The position numbers were made by a program, and so were the translations under genes. DNA of 37,108 bases from Bacteroidaceae bacterium (GTDB taxonomy: Bacteria; Bacteroidota; Bacteroidia; Bacteroidales; Bacteroidaceae). This document shows, piece by piece, positions 25,890 through 32,936 of the stretch (the stretch's first letter is position 1; each line of letters starts with the position of its first letter). The notes below the pieces were generated by a model. That model was not told the DNA's origin. It worked only from the letters and a program-made list of their open reading frames with translations, and did not search any database. The stretch lies in assembly GCA_017398805.1 (NCBI GenBank), contig JAFQEZ010000071.1, positions 1-37,108 on the forward strand, in the 5' to 3' direction.

Positions 25890-27299
25890 TCACTCTTCCG
25901 GCATGAACATCGGGTCCCAAGCAGGAAGCATTGTAGGCTTCTCTTCGAGAATCTTGAGCACGTTTGCAGGTACATATTTCTTGTCCACTACAAGACGGAA
26001 CATGTACTCGTTGAACCACTCGTCGGTCATGATGAGTGTCCCGTGGAAACCGGAGTTTGCACCCCAGCTGTTCTCAACCTGCCATTTTACAGGGTTGCCG
26101 TTCTTGTCGAGGTCGACGGCCTTCAGTGTCATTGCGTGCGATGAACCGCTGTCGAATGTCATCACTCTCTCTCTCTTGTCCATCCCGAACTCGATGCCGA
26201 ACAGTTCGCCGTAGTTGTAGTTGGCGATGTCGAGTGTTCCGCGTTTAGAGTCGAGGAACTTGCCCACGTCGCACGAGAAGTACATCATTGTGCTGTCTTT
26301 TATTGATGCAATTGCCATCTTTTTTATCTCGTCGAGCGGCAGGTTGATGTAGAGCCAGTTGTGCCCGTCGTAAAGGTGGCGGTCATACTCAATCTCATAG
26401 CTTTTCCAGTAGGGGCGGGTGGGGTCGTTCATCAGCATCACATAGTCATCCTGCAGGTTGATGTTCAGATACTTTTCGTAGAAACTCTTCGGAGTGTACT
26501 TCTGAGGCTCCTCGCGGTATTTGCCGCTTGCATCCTTCGGGGCCCATGTGAACTCTGTGGGCGGAACACCGTATACCTGTGCGAGCATCTTGTATACAAC
26601 CTTCAGCTGCTCTTTTTTCATTTCAAGCAGTTTCTTCTCTTTTACACCCTTCTCGTGTGCATCGCGCAGTTCAAGGCCGAACTCGCGCAGCTTTGTGGTC
26701 AGCAATGCCGAGAAAGCACCAGTGTTGTCGCTTGTGTAGCTCTCCTTCATCACACCTTTGGGCACGACACCGTACTTTGCAATGAGGTCGGCAACACCGG
26801 TGAATGTACCTCCGTCGCTCAACGGGTGCTTGAACAGCCACTCCACGGTGCGGTCGTCATATGGTTTCTTGCGTGTGTCAATGACACCCTGCAGGAATAG
26901 GTTCGACTTCTCCAACTGGTCATAGAAGAAATTGTATACCTGTGAGAACTCGAATGCACCAAGGTTTTCGTCGGCAATCATCTTTGCGCGGAGCACGTTC
27001 ATGCCGGTGAAGAGCCAGCATCGTCCCGATGATTTCTGGTCGGTGATGCCCTTTGATTCTACACTGTGGCTGAAGTGTGTATCCATTTCGTTCAGGTTCT
27101 CCTGGTTTACAGCCAGTACCTTCACCGAATTTGCAAGCATCACATTCTGTAGAGCCTTCTCTGCACCTGTAGGTGCATAGCTCTCCTTCAATTCCTGCAG
27201 CATCTGTGCATCGATGCCGCCCTTGTTCTCCTGTGCTGCGGCACCGGCCGACAGCAACAAGGCTGCTGCAATGCAGCCCAAAAGTCTTGTTTTGTTCAT
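25890..27299 (-). CDS. Secreted bleomycin-hydrolase-type C1 peptidase
   Basis: A 469-residue protein from Met at 27299, which starts a signal peptide (MNKTRLLGCIAAALLLSAGA). The papain-fold C1B triad is visible: Cys94 in QKSSGRCWLF, His388 in SGSSHAMTL and Asn410 in WQVENSWG. C1B enzymes (PepC, bleomycin hydrolase) are normally cytosolic aminopeptidases; the signal peptide points to a periplasmic or surface role here. It lies 32 nt after the Sel1 gene whose signal-peptide DNA is nearly identical, and the two are probably co-transcribed. Confidence 0.93.
   Translation of the reverse strand: MNKTRLLGCIAAALLLSAGAAAQENKGGIDAQMLQELKESYAPTGAEKALQNVMLANSVKVLAVNQENLNEMDTHFSHSVESKGITDQKSSGRCWLFTGMNVLRAKMIADENLGAFEFSQVYNFFYDQLEKSNLFLQGVIDTRKKPYDDRTVEWLFKHPLSDGGTFTGVADLIAKYGVVPKGVMKESYTSDNTGAFSALLTTKLREFGLELRDAHEKGVKEKKLLEMKKEQLKVVYKMLAQVYGVPPTEFTWAPKDASGKYREEPQKYTPKSFYEKYLNINLQDDYVMLMNDPTRPYWKSYEIEYDRHLYDGHNWLYINLPLDEIKKMAIASIKDSTMMYFSCDVGKFLDSKRGTLDIANYNYGELFGIEFGMDKRERVMTFDSGSSHAMTLKAVDLDKNGNPVKWQVENSWGANSGFHGTLIMTDEWFNEYMFRLVVDKKYVPANVLKILEEKPTMLPAWDPMFMPEE
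27235..27299 (-). repeat. Signal-peptide DNA cassette, copy 1 (C1 peptidase)
   Basis: 65 bp coding for the signal peptide of the C1 peptidase, identical at 63 of 65 positions to 28371-28435. Sequence similarity stops at the start codon on one side and at the end of the signal peptide on the other. Confidence 0.9.
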
Positions 27300-27331
27300 G
27301 GTATTTGTATTAGAATATTTGTCAAACAGTA

Positions 27332-28435
27332 TCAGTAGCCTAATTTCTTTAATGCTCGTTGCGCCTTTACATATCCTTGTTCTGCCGCTTTTCTGTACCA
27401 TTTTACAGCTTCCTCATCGGATTGTTTAACCCCTAGACCATTTTCATAGCAAACTCCGAGGTGATATTGCGCAAAAGTATCTCCTTGTTCTGCCGCTTTT
27501 CTGTACCATTTTACAGCTTCTTCATAAGATTGATTAACTCCTTGGCCATTGTAATAGCAATTTCCGAGATTAAATTGCGCCTGTGCCAATCCTTGTTCCG
27601 CCGCCAAGGTGTACCATTTTACAGCTTCTTTATATGATTGTTTAACTACTTTACCCTCGTCATAATAGATTCCGAGGTTCAATTGCGCCGATGCAATTCC
27701 TTGTTCTGCTGCTTTATTCCACCATTTTACAGCTTCTTCATATGATTGCTCGACACCTTGGCCATTGTTATAACAGTTTCCGAGGTTATATTGCGCCGGT
27801 GCAAACCCTTGTTCTGCCGCTTTTCTGTACCATTTTACAGCTTCTTTATATGATTGTTTAACTACTTTACCCTCGTCATAATAGATTCCGAGGTTATATT
27901 GCGCCAATGCATATCCTTGTTCCGCCGCCAAGGTGTACCATTTTACAGCTTCTTCATAAGATTGTTTAACCCCTTGGCCATGTTTATAGCAGTATCCAAG
28001 GTTCAATTGCGCCTGTGCCAATCCTTGTTCCGTCGCCAAGGTGTACCATTTTACAGCTTCATCATCGGATTGTTTCACCCCTTGACCTTTGTAATAGCAA
28101 AATCCGAGGTTATATTGCGCCTTTGCATCTCCTTGTTCCGCCGCCAAGGTGTACCATTTTACAGCTTCTTCATATGATTGCTTGACACCTTGGCCATTGT
28201 AATAGCAAACTCCGAGGTGAAATTGTGCTTCAGCACTTCCTTGTTCTGCGAGTTTTGTAAAAATATGTACTGCGGTTTTGTAATCTCCTTTTTCGTATGC
28301 ATTAATTGCATCTTCCAAAGTCTCGACATGTTGCGTTTGTGTAAATGATGTTCTGTCATTGCATTCTTTTGCTGTGGCACCGGCCGACAGCAACAAGGCT
28401 GCTGCAATGCAGCTCAAAAGTCTTGTTTTGTTCAT
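27332..28435 (-). CDS. Secreted Sel1-repeat protein (8 repeats)
   Basis: A 367-residue protein: signal peptide (MNKTRLLSCIAAALLLSAGA, then TAKEC), a short TPR-like helix pair (DAINAYEKGDYKTAVHIFTK) and eight 36-residue Sel1 repeats of the type AQYNLGxCYxxGQGVKQSYEEAVKWY. Sel1 repeats form a solenoid that binds other proteins. At DNA level the repeats are a 108-bp tandem array; a two-repeat unit has been copied, since the same 59-bp stretch occurs at 27623-27681 and 27837-27895 (216 bp apart). No catalytic domain is seen. The promoter at 28465-28495 probably drives this gene and the C1 peptidase. Confidence 0.9.
   Translation of the reverse strand: MNKTRLLSCIAAALLLSAGATAKECNDRTSFTQTQHVETLEDAINAYEKGDYKTAVHIFTKLAEQGSAEAQFHLGVCYYNGQGVKQSYEEAVKWYTLAAEQGDAKAQYNLGFCYYKGQGVKQSDDEAVKWYTLATEQGLAQAQLNLGYCYKHGQGVKQSYEEAVKWYTLAAEQGYALAQYNLGIYYDEGKVVKQSYKEAVKWYRKAAEQGFAPAQYNLGNCYNNGQGVEQSYEEAVKWWNKAAEQGIASAQLNLGIYYDEGKVVKQSYKEAVKWYTLAAEQGLAQAQFNLGNCYYNGQGVNQSYEEAVKWYRKAAEQGDTFAQYHLGVCYENGLGVKQSDEEAVKWYRKAAEQGYVKAQRALKKLGY
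28371..28435 (-). repeat. Signal-peptide DNA cassette, copy 2 (Sel1 protein)
   Basis: Second copy of the 65-bp signal-peptide segment (see 27235-27299), here attached to an unrelated Sel1 solenoid. Confidence 0.9.
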
Positions 28436-28464
28436 ATTGTGTTATTTAGTCTTAATTCCTTTTG

Positions 28465-28495
28465 CGAAGATAGTGAATAATTTATAAATCGCAAA
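28465..28495 (-). promoter_or_regulatory. Promoter of Sel1/C1 peptidase pair
   Basis: TTTG (28492-28495), 19 bp, then TATCTTCG (28465-28472, one mismatch) on the minus strand, giving a leader of about 23 nt. The -33 element lies inside the palindrome at 28491-28520. Confidence 0.6.
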
Positions 28496-28520
28496 AGAGA
28501 CCGCCGGCGGTCTCTTTTGC
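28491..28520. terminator. Perfect 30-bp palindrome, likely terminator
   Basis: GCAAAAGAGACCGCC joined directly to its reverse complement. It lies 100 nt after the stop of the 28620-29126 gene. The TTTTGC end resembles a terminator tail, and the same TTTG doubles as a -33 promoter element for the next gene. Confidence 0.7.
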
Positions 28521-28619
28521 GTTGCATGTGTCAGTTCCCTATTCAGGGATATGGATTTATTGTCTGTCGTTTTGTAGTGCTCGTACACAATAGCTGAACC
28601 AGTAGGCAAGGTCTTGCCA

Positions 28620-29126
28620 TTACCAATTTGTGAACTCTGCGACATATAGCCAATTAGTTGATTGGCTAAAAACGACCCTATCACCACGGTCAAGATAGTC
28701 ATTAGTTAAATATTTATGCATTTGAATGTTTCCATCAATAAGTTTTAATCTGTAAGATACATATCCTATTTCACAATAAGCAACAGAATTTCTTAAGTAT
28801 ATTTTTGTGGCTTCACCATTGGTTCCACCAGAATCAGTCATAATCATATTGTCACGTAATTTCCAGTTACCATATAATTTTTCATAACAGACTGTAATAG
28901 TCATTGTGTTATCTGTGGGAATATCAACTTTATGCTTCTTAATACCTTCGCTAGTTTTGAACTGTACAAGGAGTTTGTCGTCTCCAATATCTTTGATATT
29001 GATGGCTTCAATGTAGGTTTCCTTAGTGGGATACCATACGCCTTCAAATGGTGATGCATCCTGTGCTGATGCATAGTTATTAGACAGCAAAACAAATAAT
29101 ACGATAATGCTTAAATACTTTTTCAT
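28620..29126 (-). CDS. Secreted small protein of unknown function
   Basis: 168 residues with a signal peptide (MKKYLSIIVLFVLLSNNYASAQ). The mature part, beginning SPFEGVWYPTKETYI and continuing with alternating beta-type segments (MTITVCYEKLYGNWKLRDNMIM), resembles small lipocalin-like or META-like beta proteins of Bacteroidota in style, but I do not recognise the family. No lipobox Cys. It stands alone, with 300 bp upstream and a terminator downstream. Confidence 0.7.
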   Translation of the reverse strand: MKKYLSIIVLFVLLSNNYASAQDASPFEGVWYPTKETYIEAINIKDIGDDKLLVQFKTSEGIKKHKVDIPTDNTMTITVCYEKLYGNWKLRDNMIMTDSGGTNGEATKIYLRNSVAYCEIGYVSYRLKLIDGNIQMHKYLTNDYLDRGDRVVFSQSTNWLYVAEFTNW

Positions 29127-29426
29127 ATATAAATATGTTTAGAATTAGTTTAACATTATTAAGAACTTCTATGAAATATATCATGTATTGTAATAAGATA
29201 ATGTGGTTGGGCTCTTTTATTCCATTAAAGTGATGAGATGATATTTGAAGTGTTGCTGATAAACAGATGCAAGTTATAGAAAATATCATTAACATACAAG
29301 AATGTAAACGAAAAAATCTTTTCTATGTTATTAACTAAGCAAGGAGTGAATCAAAGCCATGAACAAATGCATACAGGCATACAGTCTTGTAACGAATACT
29401 AGATAGAGACTTCGACAACTATCTGT
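29127..29426. other. Gene-free 300-bp gap
   Basis: A/T-rich and no convincing gene or promoter. The only structure noted is an 8-bp tandem GCATACAG pair at 29369-29384. The promoter for the downstream secreted protein must lie here but has no good TAnnTTTG match. Confidence 0.4.
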
Positions 29427-29978
29427 TCATTTACTATTCAGTGCCTCAAAGTCTACTGTTATTCTCGGGTCTTTCTCCGTGCCGTATGTCTCGTCATATT
29501 TCTCAAACATTTCAATGTTGTAGTTTGCCAATTTAAATCCATTGTTTTTGGCTTCTTGCCACCATTCCTTTGCCTTCTTCTTGTCTTTCTCCACACCTGT
29601 TCCATTGGCATACATTATGCCGATGTTGTTCTGTGCCCTGAGGTGTCCCTGCTCTGCTGCCCTTTTCCACCATTTGAAAGCCTCCTCGGCCGATTTGTTG
29701 ACTCCTTCGCCCAAAAAGTATCGTGTGCCGAGTCTGTATTGTGCCAACGAATTGCCTCTTTCCGCCGCAATGCGGTAGAGGCGGACAGCCTCCTTGTGGT
29801 TGTCTTTATTATAGGCATCCTGGGCCTTTTCTATGATGGAGTAGACATCCTCGTCTCCTGAAGTGAATGCCGTATCTTGCGGCCACGCGTTATATGGCCA
29901 TGCGGTGGAGGTTCTTCCTGTAGCATTTGATGTCAATGCGATAATGACAAGCAGTGCAAAAATATTAGTCTTTTTCAT
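29427..29978 (-). CDS. Secreted Sel1-repeat protein with AWP motif
   Basis: 183 residues: signal peptide (MKKTNIFALLVIIALTSNATG), a mature start with two AWPxx units (TAWPYNAWPQD), a TPR-like segment (VYSIIEKAQDAYNKDNHKEAV) and about two and a half Sel1 repeats (LAQYRLGTRYFLGEGVNKS, RAQNNIGIMYANGTGVEKD). Likely a periplasmic or surface scaffold. It shares the AWPxx motif with the gene just upstream (30133-30903) although the rest of the two proteins is unrelated. Confidence 0.85.
   Translation of the reverse strand: MKKTNIFALLVIIALTSNATGRTSTAWPYNAWPQDTAFTSGDEDVYSIIEKAQDAYNKDNHKEAVRLYRIAAERGNSLAQYRLGTRYFLGEGVNKSAEEAFKWWKRAAEQGHLRAQNNIGIMYANGTGVEKDKKKAKEWWQEAKNNGFKLANYNIEMFEKYDETYGTEKDPRITVDFEALNSK
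29881..29907 (-). repeat. AWPxx repeat units (2)
   Basis: Two units of the 15-bp GGCCAnGC-type repeat (plus-strand reading) coding AWPYN and AWPQD, next to the signal peptide. The same unit is repeated five times at 30767-30835. Confidence 0.75.
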
Positions 29979-30008
29979 AATAATGTCTTTTGTTTGATGA
30001 AATTAATA

Positions 30009-30061
30009 ATCAATCGTATTTGTTATCCTGATTATCGGGAATAATCCAAACAAAGATTGAT
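30009..30061 (-). promoter_or_regulatory. Nested hairpin upstream of AWP-Sel1 gene
   Basis: Three nested arms (ATCAATC/GATTGAT, TTTGTT/AACAAA, GATTAT/ATAATC) close on the loop CGGGA, making 19 base pairs with two small internal bulges. It lies 72 nt after the FISUMP gene stop and 31 nt before the next start codon, so it may be a 5' leader structure, an RNA-processing site or a weak terminator. Confidence 0.5.
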
Positions 30062-30132
30062 GGAGATAATTCGCCATGCTCAGTTTGACAAAATTTTTGA
30101 ATGGATTTTATCCCATAAGTGGTTTATTTTGG

Positions 30133-30903
30133 TTACAGGTCTACTACAGGTCGTACACATAGGGCGATATCCCTGCGGCGGTAGCTGACACTGAGTGAGG
30201 GGCCAAAATATGTTGACTCGAATCCGAGACCTTTGAGGTCATCGAAGCTGTAGACGTACGGAACCGAAGCGCAGAGTGGCCTAATGAAGCAGAGTTCGTA
30301 TGCAGAGTTGTTTTCCTCGTTTTTATAAGGTGTAGAGCTCCAGATGCTTCCGCCGCCTTCTTCACAATCCTGCTGCGATTCGTATACGACGGACGGCAGG
30401 AAAATGGAATTGCCGTTGGGCCCGGTGACTATGTATCCTTTGTGTCCGTTTACTTTTGTCCAGCACCATTTACAAAGGTCCAAAAGTTCTCGAATTTCGC
30501 CTTCGGTAGGCATACGCCAAGGCTTTCCCCACTTTACACGTGCAATGTCGCGTGATGTTCCGCCAATATCATCAAGTTCCATTCCCACAGTTTGACATTT
30601 CCTCCATTCCTTGGCTTGAGGGGCGGTCTCTCCCCAAAAGTAGTGATTGCCATTGTCGCTCGGAAGTTCTGCTCCCACATTGCATGTTGCCCACTTTACG
30701 CTCAAGCCCAGGTCTACATACTCGTGCCCGTTAACGCTGCCGCTTACAGTTGTGGTTGTCTTCTCCGGCCAAGCATCATCCGGCCAAGCATCATCCGGCC
30801 ACGCTTCGTATGGCCATGCTTCGCCCGGCCACGCTGCAAATGAGTTCTCCAATGAAATTAAAAGAACTGCCAATGTCATAATTGTTCTCATGAAAGTTTT
30901 CAT
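30133..30903 (-). CDS. Secreted FISUMP-type protein with AWPxx repeats
   Basis: 256 residues from Met at 30903. The other possible start (30909) is two codons earlier; the leader of the Sel1 genes has CATACGACTATG at the same place, where only the second start is possible, so 30903 is preferred. After the signal peptide (ending ENSFA) come five units AWPGE, AWPYE, AWPDD, AWPDD, AWPEK, then a FISUMP (Fibrobacter succinogenes major paralogous) domain: YVDLGLSVKWATCNVGAELP, HYFWGET, WRMPTEGEIRELL and the ending CVRPV. Such domains occur in secreted proteins and are of unknown function. Confidence 0.88.
   Translation of the reverse strand: MKTFMRTIMTLAVLLISLENSFAAWPGEAWPYEAWPDDAWPDDAWPEKTTTTVSGSVNGHEYVDLGLSVKWATCNVGAELPSDNGNHYFWGETAPQAKEWRKCQTVGMELDDIGGTSRDIARVKWGKPWRMPTEGEIRELLDLCKWCWTKVNGHKGYIVTGPNGNSIFLPSVVYESQQDCEEGGGSIWSSTPYKNEENNSAYELCFIRPLCASVPYVYSFDDLKGLGFESTYFGPSLSVSYRRRDIALCVRPVVDL
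30767..30835 (-). repeat. AWPxx 15-bp tandem repeat (5 units)
   Basis: Units begin at 30767, 30782, 30797, 30812 and 30827 (plus-strand words GGCCAAGC, GGCCACGC, GGCCATGC). The first two are identical. The repeat encodes the N-terminus of the mature protein. Confidence 0.9.
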
Positions 30904-30978
30904 AGTCATATGTTTTATAGGTTAGTAATATGTTGTTTTTTTGTTTTGTCTTGTGTGGCTTTGATATATTAGGTGACG

Positions 30979-32319
30979 TTACTTGAGTCTTGAAACCTCG
31001 TCAATGGTGTTTAGCATCAGCAAGTATGTCTCATAAACTTCCTCAAGTACGGAGTATTCATATACTGAGTGTATTGCATGTTGTCCGGAAAAGATCACCA
31101 ATCCTCCTCTGAGTCCTTTGGCTGCCATCATAGCAGCAGTGGTACCGCCTCTGTTTGAGAGCAGGTCAAGTTCCTTGTCCATTCTGGCTGCAGCTTTCAT
31201 TAGTGATGGTATGCATTCGGTATGTAAGGAGTATGCCACATTTTCATATTCAATCTCATCCATTGCCGTCTTGATGCCTACATTCGGGTAATCTTTCTCT
31301 ATTGATGCAAGAGCATCCTTGAGAATCTTGTCATATTTCTCTCCATCCGCAACATCAAAATAACGCAGACGCAACTTGACACTCCAATCGTTTTCCTCTT
31401 GTGTGAGTCCGTAGGCTTGCATATATCCCTGAGTTCCCTCAGAGTGTTCAGGGCGGCATTCAAGTGGAATTGCTGATATAAGCTGTGCTGCGGCGGCCAA
31501 AGCGTCTCCAAGCCCCATGGCCTTAGCTTCCCCCGGATGGGCATATCTGCCAATGAACCTGATAATGATTCCTCTTGCTGAGAAGTTTGCCACTCCAACC
31601 TCCTTGTTTCCTTCGCCGTCGAGGTCATAGAAGATCTCAGGGTTGAAATACGCAGTGTCAATTCTTTCTGCAGATTTGCCGATGTCTTCATTCGGACACC
31701 ACACAAACTGCACTTTGCCATGTTTCATGTCCGATTTCAGCAATGTTTCCAGTATTGACATAGATGCTGCGCATCCGTTCTTGCAATCTCCTCCCAGAAG
31801 GGTTGTTCCGTCGGTGTGTATAATGGTCTTGCCTACAAGGCTTTTAAGGTCACGGCCTTCTTTGGAGTTAGGGCTTAAAATGATGTCTGGGCTAAGCTTG
31901 ATGTCTCCGCCTTTGTATTTTGTGACAATTGGCCGGATGTTTTCACCAGGAGCCTCTTCTGAGTAGTCAAGATGACAACTGATACCGATAGCAGGGACCT
32001 CATATTCGAGATTTGACGGGACTGTTACGTATACGTAGTTGTCAGGGCTGTGATAAACATCTGCACCCAGTTTCTTAGCCTCCGATGCAAGCAGTTTTGC
32101 CATTTTCTCTTGCCCCAGTGTCATTGTCCAGGTATTGTTCACGTTGTCAAATTTTGAATAGCTTTCCACTGACAGGTACTCCAAAAGGCGTTCTAATAGC
32201 CTCTCGTGAGATATTGCATGTTTGGCAATCTCCTGTTCGTTGTGGTTGTTCTGAGCCACAGCCCCAAGGCTGATACAAGTAAATACGATTATTGAAAATA
32301 ATGTTTTTGCAGTTTTCAT
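30979..32319 (-). CDS. Secreted M20 peptidase (PepT-like)
   Basis: 446 residues with a signal peptide (MKTAKTLFSIIVFTCISLGAVAQ). M20 metal motifs: HLD (His116, Asp118), GTTLLGGDCKNG (Asp178, bridging), NEDIG (Glu211 general base, Asp212) and YDLDGEG (Asp234), with HAIHSVYEYS near the end. PepT and other tripeptidases usually carry Glu-Glu where this protein has Glu-Asp; the chemistry could still work because Asp can bind zinc. PepT is normally cytosolic, so a secreted version suggests peptide scavenging or processing outside the cytoplasm. Downstream, 75 nt away, is the FISUMP gene. Confidence 0.9.
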   Translation of the reverse strand: MKTAKTLFSIIVFTCISLGAVAQNNHNEQEIAKHAISHERLLERLLEYLSVESYSKFDNVNNTWTMTLGQEKMAKLLASEAKKLGADVYHSPDNYVYVTVPSNLEYEVPAIGISCHLDYSEEAPGENIRPIVTKYKGGDIKLSPDIILSPNSKEGRDLKSLVGKTIIHTDGTTLLGGDCKNGCAASMSILETLLKSDMKHGKVQFVWCPNEDIGKSAERIDTAYFNPEIFYDLDGEGNKEVGVANFSARGIIIRFIGRYAHPGEAKAMGLGDALAAAAQLISAIPLECRPEHSEGTQGYMQAYGLTQEENDWSVKLRLRYFDVADGEKYDKILKDALASIEKDYPNVGIKTAMDEIEYENVAYSLHTECIPSLMKAAARMDKELDLLSNRGGTTAAMMAAKGLRGGLVIFSGQHAIHSVYEYSVLEEVYETYLLMLNTIDEVSRLK

Positions 32320-32406
32320 AATGGTATGTTTAAGTGGTTAAAGATTTCTGTTCTTACGTGTTTGCCGTCTTCATCCTTTTTGTGCAGTACATGCTTCCTG
32401 AGTGAA

Positions 32407-32781
32407 TTATGAAATTCTGTTCAACAAACCTCTGAAGAGCTGTACTGCTCCAAATACGATTGCACCCCATGTCACTAAATATGTACCGCCATTCTCGCTT
32501 GCAGTCATATATGTAGTGATTGTAATTGACAGTCCGCCAAAGAACCAGAGAGCACCAAACAGTATATCCTTTTCAGCTTCCCTATTCTCCATTTTCTTTA
32601 TCTGCTCCTTTAGGTCCATGATTATGATATCTGCATCTTTGGCTGACACGCCATTCTCCACAAGAAGTTCCTTGGTCCTTTTTGCACTTCTTCCTTGTAC
32701 AAACATCAGATCAGCTGCGTATTCGTAAATCTCTTGTGCGATGCTCTGGGTCATGTTCTCCTGATTGTTCATTGTCTTCAT
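32407..32781 (-). CDS. Two-TM membrane protein of unknown function
   Basis: 124 residues. The soluble N-terminal part (about 1-68) is helical (AQEIYEYAADLMFVQGRSAKRTKELL, then SAKDADIIIMDLKEQIKKME). Two TM segments follow (about 73-91 and 101-118), ending GGTYLVTWGAIVFGAVQLFRGLL. This layout occurs in small Bacteroidota and Firmicutes membrane proteins without known role. It carries promoter cassette A and may be transcribed together with the M20 peptidase 87 nt downstream. Confidence 0.7.
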   Translation of the reverse strand: MKTMNNQENMTQSIAQEIYEYAADLMFVQGRSAKRTKELLVENGVSAKDADIIIMDLKEQIKKMENREAEKDILFGALWFFGGLSITITTYMTASENGGTYLVTWGAIVFGAVQLFRGLLNRIS

Positions 32782-32842
32782 AGTGGTAATTATTTATAAG
32801 TTGTTAATATTCGGACCGATGTTTTCTGTCTCGTTTCTGATG

Positions 32843-32924
32843 CAAATATAGAAGTGCTTTCACGTCTATTTGCCGTTATGGTGTGGCAGAACCCCAAAAA
32901 CGTGTCAAAAACAGGATTTGCAAC
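32843..32924 (-). promoter_or_regulatory. Promoter cassette A (diverged)
   Basis: On the minus strand GTTGCAAA (32917-32924), 28 bp, TGCCACA (32882-32888), 31 bp, then the -7 box TATATTTG (32843-32850). Spacing is identical to cassettes B-D although the first spacer (28 bp) matches cassette B at only about a third of positions. Drives the two-TM gene. Confidence 0.65.
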
Positions 32925-32936
32925 ACTGTTTCCAGT

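Noticed and set aside
27340-28250. Regular 108-bp repeats resembling an array
   Set aside because: They are in-frame coding repeats (Sel1) without unique spacers, so not CRISPR.
28442-28702. 86-codon open frame on the minus strand
   Set aside because: Overlaps the end of the 168-residue secreted protein in another frame and runs through the terminator palindrome.
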